Of a DNA stretch of 12,827 nt, positions 1-6,698 are shown in pieces. A program made the position numbers and the translations under genes. A model generated the notes under the pieces. The model saw nothing but the letters and a program-made list of their open reading frames with translations. It ran no database searches and was not told where the DNA came from. Where the stretch lies: NCBI GenBank assembly GCA_030536675.1, contig JAUNPM010000018.1, forward strand, positions 1-12,827, given 5' to 3'. Position 1 is the stretch's first letter. Each line of letters begins with the position of its first letter. This DNA is from Clostridia bacterium (lineage in GTDB: Bacteria > Bacillota > Clostridia > Lachnospirales > CAG-274).

Positions 1-579
1 TCAGACAAGGCTGCTACTCAAACGGAAATCGATTCAGCTTACAGAAGTCTTAATGAGTTAATGGGCAAGGACATTAATCAGAAGTATAATCTTATTGTTG
101 ATGATATTACATTTGTAGATATGGAAGATGTATCATTGGATTATGAAATAAACAAAGCCATTTCTTCAAATCAGACTATTAAATCAGCACAGGACGCAAT
201 GAACCTTGCAAAATATGACATTGATTCTTGGATAGACGGAGGTACTGTAAGTACTGACAGAACACAGAAGCAATCAACTTATGAAAAGTCCACAAGAACA
301 TATGAGGACGCAAAAACTAATTTGAAGAATGAAATGACTTCTTTATATGAAAATATAAGAGAGGCAGAAAGAACTTATAAGGATAACGCTTCCAAACTGG
401 CTACAATGGAAGAACAGCTTAAGGTTAAGGAAACTCAGTACAGCTTAGGCAAAATAACAGAGCTTGAGCTTGACGCTTATAAGCTTTCAATTGATCAGCT
501 TAAGTTGACTATGGAAACTGCCGCTTATACACACGACATTATGGTAAGACAGTTCCAAAATTCAAATTTAATTGCATAA
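1..579 (+). CDS. TolC/outer-membrane-efflux-like protein, C-terminal part (5' truncated)
   Basis: The frame is open from base 1 to a TAA at 577-579, so the gene begins before the window; about 192 codons are visible. The protein is almost wholly helical and hydrophilic, with long heptad-like runs rich in K, E, Q, T and L. Near the end it has a Q-Y-S-L-G-K-I-T-E-L-E-L segment followed by a last long helix. This resembles the conserved (R/Q)YxxGxxxxLELL segment of the TolC/OEP family, whose members form the periplasm-spanning tunnel of efflux systems in Gram-negative bacteria. In Clostridia such proteins usually carry an N-terminal signal peptide and sit near efflux or secretion genes; neither can be seen here. 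The family call is by pattern recognition. A generic exported coiled-coil protein is the alternative. Confidence 0.65.
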   Translation, partial: SDKAATQTEIDSAYRSLNELMGKDINQKYNLIVDDITFVDMEDVSLDYEINKAISSNQTIKSAQDAMNLAKYDIDSWIDGGTVSTDRTQKQSTYEKSTRTYEDAKTNLKNEMTSLYENIREAERTYKDNASKLATMEEQLKVKETQYSLGKITELELDAYKLSIDQLKLTMETAAYTHDIMVRQFQNSNLIA

Positions 580-591
580 ATAAATGTAATA

Positions 592-630
592 AGGACGGTA
601 CAGATATCAAATCTGTGCCGTCTTATTTTT
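592..630 (+). terminator. Rho-independent terminator after the TolC-like gene
   Basis: Arms GACGGTACAGAT (594-605) and ATCTGTGCCGTC (611-622) pair with one T-G wobble around a 5-base loop (ATCAA). A-T and G-T pairs extend the stem outward. The 3' arm runs into a T-rich tract (TCTTATTTTTATT). It separates the TolC-like gene from the marR promoter. Confidence 0.9.
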
Positions 631-651
631 ATTAAAAAATGGTTTTGTATA

Positions 652-680
652 TTGACAAAAAACTTTACCTCATATATAAT
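652..680 (+). promoter_or_regulatory. Consensus sigma-A promoter of marR-MATE
   Basis: A perfect -35 box TTGACA (652-657) and a perfect -10 box TATAAT (675-680) are separated by exactly 17 bp. Transcription would start near 687, inside the palindrome that follows. Such a strong unregulated promoter makes sense if it is normally held off by a repressor. Confidence 0.88.
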
Positions 681-696
681 AGTCCTAAATAGGACT
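681..696 (+). promoter_or_regulatory. Perfect 16-bp palindrome, probable MarR operator
   Basis: AGTCCTA (681-687), AA, TAGGACT (690-696) form a perfect inverted repeat that touches the -10 box and covers the expected transcription start. MarR-family dimers bind palindromes of this size and often repress their own operon by covering the start region. The site ends one base before the ribosome binding site (AAGGAGAGG, 697-705). The binding protein is inferred to be the MarR product encoded directly downstream. Confidence 0.78.
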
Positions 697-709
697 AAGG
701 AGAGGTAAT

Positions 710-1171
710 ATGGACAGCAATATATATAAAATATTAACGGACATAAATTGTTCGATTGTAAAATTCAGAAGTATTTATGCAAATTGGGCTAAGGAAAAGG
801 GCATCAATTATCACGAGCTGCTTGTTTTATATACTTTAAGGGATAATCCGCTGTGTACGCAAAAGGAGATATGTGAAAGTTATTTTTTGCCTAAGCAGAC
901 AATAAATAATATTGTTGCTGATTTAAAGAAAAAGGGATATATAAATTTAAAAAGTGATGAAAGAAACAAAAGGCTTAAGCTGTTTGAGCTTACTTCGGAA
1001 GGGAAAATTTATGCTGACAGATATATGAAGGAGCTAACATATTGTGAGGAAAAATCCATTAAAATGTTCGGAGAAAAAAGATTGAAGCAAATAACAGATA
1101 TGCTTAATGAATATTGCGGCATATTAAATATGAATTTGTATGAAAAAGAGGTTTCCCATAATGAAGAGTGA
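710..1171 (+). CDS. MarR-family transcriptional regulator
   Basis: This 153-residue protein has the usual MarR length. Residues about 31-100 form the winged helix: a helix with H-E-L-L-V-L-Y-T-L, then the recognition helix in F-L-P-K-Q-T-I-N-N-I-V-A-D-L-K-K-K-G-Y-I, then the wing with D-E-R-N-K-R-L. The flanking N- and C-terminal helices would form the dimer interface. AAGGAGAGG lies 4 bases before the ATG. The gene overlaps the MATE gene by 11 bp, which indicates translational coupling. The arrangement matches S. aureus mepR-mepA, where a MarR repressor controls a MATE exporter. It probably represses its own operon through the palindrome at 681-696 and is released by a toxic ligand. The ligand cannot be predicted. 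Confidence 0.92.
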   Translation: MDSNIYKILTDINCSIVKFRSIYANWAKEKGINYHELLVLYTLRDNPLCTQKEICESYFLPKQTINNIVADLKKKGYINLKSDERNKRLKLFELTSEGKIYADRYMKELTYCEEKSIKMFGEKRLKQITDMLNEYCGILNMNLYEKEVSHNEE

Positions 1172-2501
1172 TACTGCAAACGCTGATTTTTTCGGCAAAG
1201 AAAATATATGGAGGGTTCTTTTAAAAATTGCTCCTCCCGTAATGCTTGCACAGCTTATACAGGCATTATACAATATTGTTGACAGTTTTTTTGTAGGCAG
1301 GTATTCAATGTACGGGCTTACGGCACTGTCTGTTATATATCCCATACAGCTTATTATTATTGCTCTTGCTGTAGGCACGGGTATAGGTGTAAATACTTAT
1401 ATGGCAAGAATGTATGCCTTAAATAAGAAAAATAATGCAGATAAGACAGCGGGTATGGGTATGCTGCTTGGAGTAATAATGTGGTTTATTTTTTCGGTCA
1501 TAAGTATATTTATATTAAAGGGATACATAAGCATTTCCGCAAAGTCACCTGAAGCTGTTAAGTATGCCGCCGATTATGGTATGATAGTCTGCGTGGGAAG
1601 TATAGGGCTTTTTCTTGAAAGTATATGGTCTAAGGTTCATCAGGCACACGGAGATATGAAAACACCTATGCTTGCACAGATAGCGGGAGCAGCTGTAAAT
1701 ATAATTCTTGACCCAATATTGATTTTTGGACTTGGTCCAATACCGGAGCTTGGAATTAGGGGTGCGGCTGCCGCAACTGTGGCGGGACAATGTACTGCTG
1801 CCGTGATAACGGGAATAAAAGGAATAAGAAAGCCTCCCGAACCTAAATTTTACACGGCATATATGAAAAAAATATATAAGCTGGGATATCCCTCTGTTAT
1901 TATGCAGGTTTTATTTACTGTTTACATAGTGGTTTTGAATGTTGTGCTTGCGGGCTTTTGTGATGAGGCTGTAACTGTTCTTGGACTTTATTATAAAATG
2001 CAGACATTTTTCTTCATACCTCTTATGGCACTGCAGACCTGCATAGTTCCTGTTTTAAGCTACAACTATGCGTGCAGTGAGTATAAAAGGGTAAATGACA
2101 TATTAAAAAATTCAATTATAATATCGGTTGTTTTTATGATAGTGGGTATAGTCTTTTTTGAGTTTTTCCCTGATGTTCTTATACTTTGTTTTTCAAAAAA
2201 TGACAGGGTCTTGGAAATAGGAGTTACGGCATTTCGCATAATAGGCGTAAGCTTTATACCTGCTGTGTTTTCTCTTACGGCTCCCGTTTTCTTCCAGGCA
2301 ATAGGAAAGCCTGTGCAAAGTGTGGCGCTTTCATTGGCAAGGCAGATATTTTGTCTTATACCGCTTTTTATACTTTTTTCAAGAATAGGGCTTGATTTTT
2401 CGTGGATAGCTTTTCCTCTGTCTGAGGTAATTGTGGGAATTGCAGGAATAATTTTGTATTACAGAGATTTTTATAAAAGTAAAATATTAATTGATCTTTG
2501 A
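1161..2501 (+). CDS. MATE family efflux transporter (MepA-like)
   Basis: From this ATG the protein has 446 residues, typical of MATE exporters, with about twelve hydrophobic membrane segments spread over its length. Family signs are P-P-V-M-L-A-Q-L-I-Q-A-L-Y-N-I-V-D-S-F-F-V-G near the N-terminus, then G-I-G-V-N-T-Y-M-A-R, and G-A-A-A-A-T-V-A-G-Q in the first half. MATE proteins expel cationic drugs, dyes and metabolites in exchange for Na+ or H+. I chose 1161 because AAGAGG (1146-1151) lies 9 bases upstream; an in-frame ATG at 1140 has no ribosome site and sits deeper in marR. The 11-bp overlap with marR suggests a single mRNA and a shared drug-response role. Substrates are unknown. Confidence 0.93.
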   Translation: MKSDTANADFFGKENIWRVLLKIAPPVMLAQLIQALYNIVDSFFVGRYSMYGLTALSVIYPIQLIIIALAVGTGIGVNTYMARMYALNKKNNADKTAGMGMLLGVIMWFIFSVISIFILKGYISISAKSPEAVKYAADYGMIVCVGSIGLFLESIWSKVHQAHGDMKTPMLAQIAGAAVNIILDPILIFGLGPIPELGIRGAAAATVAGQCTAAVITGIKGIRKPPEPKFYTAYMKKIYKLGYPSVIMQVLFTVYIVVLNVVLAGFCDEAVTVLGLYYKMQTFFFIPLMALQTCIVPVLSYNYACSEYKRVNDILKNSIIISVVFMIVGIVFFEFFPDVLILCFSKNDRVLEIGVTAFRIIGVSFIPAVFSLTAPVFFQAIGKPVQSVALSLARQIFCLIPLFILFSRIGLDFSWIAFPLSEVIVGIAGIILYYRDFYKSKILIDL

Positions 2502-2506
2502 AAAGG

Positions 2507-2553
2507 AAACAGCCCATATTCGGAGTTTTTACTTTGAATATGGGCTGTTTATA
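2507..2553. terminator. Bidirectional terminator between convergent MATE and hydrolase genes
   Basis: A perfect 15-bp inverted repeat (AAACAGCCCATATTC at 2507-2521, its complement at 2536-2550) has a 14-base loop. On the plus strand the 3' arm ends in TTT; on the minus strand it runs into TTTCCTTTT. It lies between two convergent stop codons and can serve both genes. Confidence 0.85.
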
Positions 2554-2583
2554 AATATTGATCGGTAATTATAATCGGGAGTT

Positions 2584-3702
2584 TTAGTTTAAACCTCTTT
2601 CTGAAAGCCAGTTTTCAATATGGTCTGCAATTTCTTTATTGTTCATTTCCTGGAACATAAAGTGACTGTTGCCTGTGATACCCTCTTTAGGTAAATCCAC
2701 AACTGTGCAGTCGCCGCCTGCGGCATTATAAGCCTCGGCAAATTCAAGAGCGCCGTCTCTTACCTGCTTCCAGAAGCTCGTTGACTGAATATCCTCGGGA
2801 CCGTTATCGATGTAATCGCCAAAGTAAATTGCAATAGGTATATTTGCTTCAAGGAGCTTGTTATATTGCTCGGAACCTATCTCGGGTGTTCCGCCCGGCT
2901 CAATGGCTACAATTGCGGATATGTTTTCAACAGGTGTTGACCAGCCTACTCTTCCGCCTTGAGAATGAGTAATATAAATTGCCTTGTTTCCCGTCATTTC
3001 TTTAACATCGGCGAAAACTTCTCCCAAAGCGGCTGCGTCTACAGCTTCATCATAAGAGCCTGTATTAGGGGTCATCTGACGGAAAAACTGATCTTGAGCT
3101 TCCTCGCCCTCGGGGAACTGTGAGCCTTCATATCTTTCGGGGGCAACTCTTCCTATTCTGAAATGAGTGTACCAAGCCTGATCCCCCGGCATATATTCCT
3201 TAGAGTCTTCTGTCCATGTATCAATGCTGTCTGTTGTCATATTAGCTGTTGAGCCTGCTTCTCCTCGTCTTGGCTGATCAACCAAAAAGGCACTGTGACC
3301 GTTTTTTAAGAAAATATCAGACCAGCCTTCACGTCCGTCGGGAGTTGTCATCCAGCCCATTCTTGACTGACCGTAGCCGTGAAGATAAACAATGGGATTG
3401 CCGTTGTCGTTTTCGGGAATTTGATATAAAACATTGGCGTGGTCAATATGAGCAGTGTTACCTGCTCTTGTGTTGTCAAGCCAGTTTGTTGTTTCGTCAT
3501 ATTCTCCCTCTACAGGCTCAGTAACGGTGCCGCCTGAAGAGAACATTCCCTGCTTTTTAATGCTAAGTGTGTCATTGGTTTCAGCAACGGCTGAAACGGT
3601 GTTGTCATTTGATTGAGCGTTATTTGATGAACTGCTGCACGCAGTTAGTGCCGATGTTGTTAATAAACCTGCCAAAACTATAGAAATTACTTTTCTTTTC
3701 AT
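2584..3702 (-). CDS. Exported lipoprotein, alpha/beta-hydrolase (esterase-like)
   Basis: This 372-residue protein starts with a lipoprotein signal peptide (basic MKRK, hydrophobic core, lipobox L-T-A-C with Cys22) and a Ser/Asn-rich linker, so it should be tethered outside the membrane. The alpha/beta-hydrolase fold follows. H-G-Y-G-Q-S (109-114) is the oxyanion-hole loop. T-H-S-Q-G-G (245-250) is the nucleophile elbow with Ser247. H347 in G-N-S-H-F is the likely catalytic histidine. The acid may be Glu268 (I-E-P-G-G) or an Asp in F-G-D-Y-I-D. An insert with several acidic and aromatic residues (about 150-215) probably forms a lid. AGGAGA lies about 10 bases before the ATG. The gene diverges from lysR and shares its regulatory region. 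Esterase or lactonase activity is the best guess; the substrate is unknown. Confidence 0.88.
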   Translation of the reverse strand: MKRKVISIVLAGLLTTSALTACSSSSNNAQSNDNTVSAVAETNDTLSIKKQGMFSSGGTVTEPVEGEYDETTNWLDNTRAGNTAHIDHANVLYQIPENDNGNPIVYLHGYGQSRMGWMTTPDGREGWSDIFLKNGHSAFLVDQPRRGEAGSTANMTTDSIDTWTEDSKEYMPGDQAWYTHFRIGRVAPERYEGSQFPEGEEAQDQFFRQMTPNTGSYDEAVDAAALGEVFADVKEMTGNKAIYITHSQGGRVGWSTPVENISAIVAIEPGGTPEIGSEQYNKLLEANIPIAIYFGDYIDNGPEDIQSTSFWKQVRDGALEFAEAYNAAGGDCTVVDLPKEGITGNSHFMFQEMNNKEIADHIENWLSERGLN

Positions 3703-3755
3703 AGTTAAATCATCTCCTGTTCTGAAATAATAAAATTAACTTTGTTTGTGATCTT

Positions 3756-3784
3756 ATTATACATAATATTTTTGTTTCTGTGAA
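3756..3784 (-). promoter_or_regulatory. Probable promoter of the hydrolase gene
   Basis: Read on the minus strand, TATAAT (complement of 3756-3761) follows TTCACA (complement of 3779-3784) with a 17-bp spacer. The start would fall near 3749, leaving a leader of roughly 47 bases. The LysR-type site at 3802-3824 is centred about 63 bp upstream of this start, a usual place for a LysR recognition site. Confidence 0.6.
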
Positions 3785-3794
3785 TTGCGGATTT

Positions 3795-3824
3795 GTTATA
3801 AAGCTATAACTTTTGGTTTAAGCT
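3795..3824. promoter_or_regulatory. LysR-type binding site 1, hydrolase/lysR intergenic region
   Basis: AGCTATAAC (3802-3810), TTTTG, GTTTAAGCT (3816-3824) form an imperfect 9-5-9 inverted repeat (7 of 9 pairs). Overlapping it is a perfect dyad, GTTATA-AAGC-TATAAC (3795-3810). The core recurs at 4823-4844 before the cupin operon. The site abuts the -35 box of the lysR promoter and lies about 60 bp upstream of the divergent hydrolase start, so one bound LysR tetramer could control both directions. Confidence 0.68.
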
Positions 3825-3852
3825 TGTAAAAAATATGATTTTTTGGTATAAT
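3824..3852 (+). promoter_or_regulatory. Probable promoter of lysR
   Basis: TTGTAA (3824-3829) and TATAAT (3847-3852) are spaced by 17 bp. The -35 box directly follows, and shares its first base with, the LysR-type repeat. Binding there could repress lysR while activating the divergent gene, the classical LysR autoregulation layout. Confidence 0.62.
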
Positions 3853-3884
3853 TATTTTGTAATATAAAAAGGCAGGGTGATAAT

Positions 3885-4781
3885 ATGTTTGACTCACAAT
3901 TAAATGTTTTTGTTGTGGTTGCCGATGAGGGAAGCTTTTCAAAAGCGGCGGAAAAATTGTTTATATCAACTACGGCAGTAATAAAGCAAATAAATTCTCT
4001 TGAAGAAAGCATAAATTTGAAGCTGTTTAAAAGAAGTTTTAAGGGCGTTTCTCTTACGGAAGCGGGGAAGTCTTTATACAGTGACGCTAAATATATTATT
4101 CAGTATTTAAAGGATTCTGTTGCAAGAGCTGAAAATGCTATGAACTATGAGGAAAATATAATAAGAGTAGGTACTTCAATAATGACACCAAGTCATCTAT
4201 TGCTTGAAATATGGCCTAATGTACATAATTTGTACCCAAATCTTAAATTTAAGCTTGTTTCATTTGAAAATACTCCCGAAAATGCAAGAGAGATCCTTGC
4301 AAATTTGGGGCAGAATATTGACGTTGTGGCAGGAATATTTGACGATACTCTTTTGGATTACAGACAGTGTGAAGCCTTGGAAATTTCAGAGGTTAAATTT
4401 TGCTGTGCAGTTTCTGTTCATCACAGACTTGCGGAAAAGGATAAATTAACCATAGAAGATTTGGAAAACGAAAATCTTATGCTTATAAGAAAAGGGTGGA
4501 GCAGCTATGTAGATAAATTGAGAAATGATTTGGTAAAAAATTATTCCCATATAAATATAGTTGATTTTCCTTTTTATAATGTAGAGGTATTTAATCAATG
4601 CGAAAGTGAAAACAATGTTTTGCTGACTGTTGATTATTGGAGGAATGTTCACCCTCTTATGAAGGTAATACCCGTAGATTGGGATTATACCATTCCATAC
4701 GGCTTTTTACATTCGCCGGAGCCGTCGCCTCAGGTGGAGTCATTTTTAAAGGCGGTTATAAAAATTATAAATATAAAATGA
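3885..4781 (+). CDS. LysR-family transcriptional regulator
   Basis: The protein has 298 residues, the standard LysR length. Residues 1-60 hold the winged helix-turn-helix: F-V-V-V-A-D-E-G-S-F-S-K-A-A-E-K-L-F-I-S-T-T, then a recognition helix ending I-N-S-L-E, and L-F-K-R with T-E-A-G-K in the wing. A linker helix follows. The effector domain runs from about residue 90 and includes I-R-V-G-T-S. The ribosome site is modest (AGGGTGA before the ATG). It lies between the divergent hydrolase and the cupin operon, both of which carry the same inverted repeat, so it is the likely regulator of both. The co-inducer is unknown. A terminator directly after the stop separates it from the cupin operon. Confidence 0.92.
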   Translation: MFDSQLNVFVVVADEGSFSKAAEKLFISTTAVIKQINSLEESINLKLFKRSFKGVSLTEAGKSLYSDAKYIIQYLKDSVARAENAMNYEENIIRVGTSIMTPSHLLLEIWPNVHNLYPNLKFKLVSFENTPENAREILANLGQNIDVVAGIFDDTLLDYRQCEALEISEVKFCCAVSVHHRLAEKDKLTIEDLENENLMLIRKGWSSYVDKLRNDLVKNYSHINIVDFPFYNVEVFNQCESENNVLLTVDYWRNVHPLMKVIPVDWDYTIPYGFLHSPEPSPQVESFLKAVIKIINIK

Positions 4782-4788
4782 AAATTAC

Positions 4789-4818
4789 GGATCCGAAGAT
4801 GTTTTCGGATCCTTTTTT
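4789..4818 (+). terminator. Rho-independent terminator after lysR
   Basis: GGATCCGAA (4789-4797) and TTCGGATCC (4804-4812) pair perfectly around a 6-base loop and are followed by six T residues (4813-4818). It begins 7 bases after the lysR stop, so the cupin operon needs its own promoter. Confidence 0.95.
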
Positions 4819-4822
4819 GTTT

Positions 4823-4854
4823 AGCTATAACTTAAAGTTTAAGCAAGATAACTT
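4823..4854 (+). promoter_or_regulatory. LysR-type binding site 2, upstream of the cupin operon
   Basis: AGCTATAAC (4823-4831), TTAAA, GTTTAAGC (4837-4844) match site 1 at 19 of 22 positions; all three differences lie in the spacer. Within it is the dyad CTTAAA-G-TTTAAG (4831-4843). ATAACTT occurs at 4827-4833 and again at 4848-4854, exactly 21 bp (two helical turns) apart, suggesting a second half-site nearer the promoter. The repeat centre is about 55 bp before the likely transcription start, as expected for an activator. Confidence 0.7.
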
Positions 4855-4878
4855 TTATGAAATTCTCAAGAGAGGGAA

Positions 4879-4891
4879 TATAATGTATAAT
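4879..4891 (+). promoter_or_regulatory. Probable -10 region of the cupin operon
   Basis: Two overlapping-range TATAAT boxes occur at 4879-4884 and 4886-4891. Neither has a good -35 box 17 bp upstream (TATGAA and TTCTCA). A strong -10 with a poor -35 behind a LysR-type site is typical of activator-dependent promoters. Confidence 0.55.
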
Positions 4892-4934
4892 CAAATTACA
4901 AAGAAAAACAAATATTCATTAGGAGGGATACAGA

Positions 4935-5603
4935 ATGAAGAAAAAAGTTTTATCAACGGCATTGGCTTCAATAATGGCTTTGACGGCAACAGCAAATGTT
5001 TTTGCGGACACGGCAGGGACTGCGGAGCTGAAGGTAAACGGCAAAAATATTGATATTGAGGCTGAAATTGTTGACGGCAGGTCAATGCTGCCTGCAAGAG
5101 ATCTCCTTGAGGCCCTTGATTACAACGTAGATTGGGACGGCGATACTAAAACGGTTGTGGCTGAAAGTGAAATTACTCTTGAAAATAACGGTGAATTGTC
5201 AGAGGCAAAGCCTGTTTTCGGACTTGGAGAGCAATTTGACGCAGAAACCTTTACGGGTGATGTTTATTTAAACAATATAGCTCAAAACGGCGGTGTTGCA
5301 ATAGCAAATGTTACATTTGACAAGGGGTGTATAAATGACTGGCACGTACACGACCACGTTCAGATATTAATGGGAACAATGGGCGAGGGCTATGCTCAAA
5401 TTGAAGGTCAGGAGGCTCAGCTTATGAAAGTCGGAGATGTGGTGGTCATACCCGCAGGCACAAAGCACTGGCACGGAGCTACAAAAAACAGTCAGTTTAC
5501 ACACATTTCAATATCAGGTCCCGTTGCTGAAGGAATGGAGGAGTTTGGCACAAGGTGGCTTGAGCCTGTAAGTGAAGAGGAATATAACAAATTAGGTAAT
5601 TAA
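4935..5603 (+). CDS. Exported cupin-domain protein with a half stalk domain
   Basis: The protein has 222 residues. Residues 1-24 form a signal peptide with a V-F-A cleavage site. Residues about 31-78 resemble one half of a copper-amine-oxidase-N 'stalk' repeat (V-N-G-K, then R-S-M-L-P-A-R, then V-D-W-D). Residues about 95-215 are a cupin barrel: W-H-V-H-D-H-V-Q (136-143) is motif 1 with metal ligands His137, His139 and probably Gln143; G-D-V-V-V-I-P-A-G-T-K-H-W-H (167-180) is motif 2 with His178 or His180. This barrel resembles the cupins found fused to or beside carboxymuconolactone-decarboxylase-like proteins, which are usually cytosolic. Here it should be secreted. AGGAGGG precedes the ATG. 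First gene of the operon. The reaction is unknown; metal binding is well supported. Confidence 0.88.
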   Translation: MKKKVLSTALASIMALTATANVFADTAGTAELKVNGKNIDIEAEIVDGRSMLPARDLLEALDYNVDWDGDTKTVVAESEITLENNGELSEAKPVFGLGEQFDAETFTGDVYLNNIAQNGGVAIANVTFDKGCINDWHVHDHVQILMGTMGEGYAQIEGQEAQLMKVGDVVVIPAGTKHWHGATKNSQFTHISISGPVAEGMEEFGTRWLEPVSEEEYNKLGN

Positions 5604-5634
5604 ATAAATATGATAAAAGTTAAGGAGGATAATT

Positions 5635-6678
5635 ATGATGTATATAAAGAAAATAACATCGTTAATATTAACTGTTGTATTAAGTGTTTTGCTGTGCTGC
5701 TCCTGCAGCGGGGTGGAAGCTGCAAGCAATGAAGATTTTGTACTTACAATGCAAATAGGCAATCCTGTTATGACGGTAAACGGAGCAGAGCAAAATATTG
5801 ACGAAAACGGAACAGCTCCTCTTATAAGAAACGGAGTGACACTTGTTCCCATACGTGCCATAATTGAAGCAATGGGCGGAAGCGTAAGCTGGGATCAGAC
5901 AAGTGAAACGGCTTCATTGGAATATAACGGCGATAAAATAGATTTGACTATTGGGTCAGAAACAGCTTATTTAAACGGTGAAGCAAATACTCTTGACACT
6001 GCACCTGCCGTTATAAACAGCAGAACAATGCTTCCCATAAGATTTATTGCCGAAGGCTTTAGGTTTGATGTGGAGTGGGAGAGTGGTACACAGACTATAA
6101 CTGTTAGAAAGCAGGTAAGTGCTGTAAATGAAGCAGCTGTTACAAAAACACAGCCCGAAGAAGTACAGCCCCAAGAAGGTAAAAAAGCCTTAGTTGTATA
6201 TTATTCCGCAACGGGAAGTACAAAGGAGGCGGCGGAATATATTGCAGAAGCAGTCAATGGAGATATATTTGAAATTGAGCCTGTTGATCCCTACACAAGT
6301 GAGGATCTTTCCTGGACAAATGAAAACAGCCGTGTTTCCGTTGAACACGAAAATGAAGATGAAAGAGATGTAGAGCTTGTGTCAACTGCTGTGCCCGATT
6401 GGGAAAGCTATGACACGGTATTTATAGGCTATCCTATATGGTGGGGTATAGCCGCATGGCCTGTAAACGGATTTGTTGAAGCAAATGATTTTACGGGAAA
6501 AACAATTATTCCATTCTGTACATCAGCAAGCTCAGGCTTGGGAGAAAGCGGTGAGCTGCTTGAAGAAATTGCGGGAACGGGAAATTGGACAGAAGGCGAA
6601 AGATTTTCGTCAGGCGTTTCCGAAAGTGATGTAAAGGAATGGGCGGAAGAGGTTATAAACAGCATTGAAAATAATTAA
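5635..6678 (+). CDS. Exported flavodoxin with an N-terminal stalk domain
   Basis: The protein has 347 residues. A membrane-targeting segment (about 5-29) ends in a cysteine cluster C-C-S-C (21-24), which is not a strict lipobox; lipidation at Cys24 or cleavage near V-E-A-A are both possible. Residues about 38-158 form a two-repeat copper-amine-oxidase-N stalk domain (V-T-L-V-P-I-R-A and R-T-M-L-P-I-R-F-I-A-E). A Pro/Glu/Gln linker follows. Residues about 183-345 are a flavodoxin: FMN phosphate loop S-A-T-G-S-T (191-196), then I-G-Y-P-I-W-W-G (264-271) with aromatics that would stack on the flavin. Flavodoxins are normally cytosolic electron carriers; this one appears displayed outside. AGGAGG at 5623-5628 suits either adjacent ATG (5635 or 5638). 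It lies 31 bp after the cupin gene. Its electron donor is not in the window. Confidence 0.9.
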   Translation: MMYIKKITSLILTVVLSVLLCCSCSGVEAASNEDFVLTMQIGNPVMTVNGAEQNIDENGTAPLIRNGVTLVPIRAIIEAMGGSVSWDQTSETASLEYNGDKIDLTIGSETAYLNGEANTLDTAPAVINSRTMLPIRFIAEGFRFDVEWESGTQTITVRKQVSAVNEAAVTKTQPEEVQPQEGKKALVVYYSATGSTKEAAEYIAEAVNGDIFEIEPVDPYTSEDLSWTNENSRVSVEHENEDERDVELVSTAVPDWESYDTVFIGYPIWWGIAAWPVNGFVEANDFTGKTIIPFCTSASSGLGESGELLEEIAGTGNWTEGERFSSGVSESDVKEWAEEVINSIENN

Positions 6679-6698
6679 GAAAAGAGGTAAATTGTAAA

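Noticed and set aside
4637..5053. A 138-codon plus-strand frame from the end of lysR into the cupin gene.
   Set aside because: It runs through a strong terminator, the operator and the cupin ribosome site, and overlaps two real genes in another frame.
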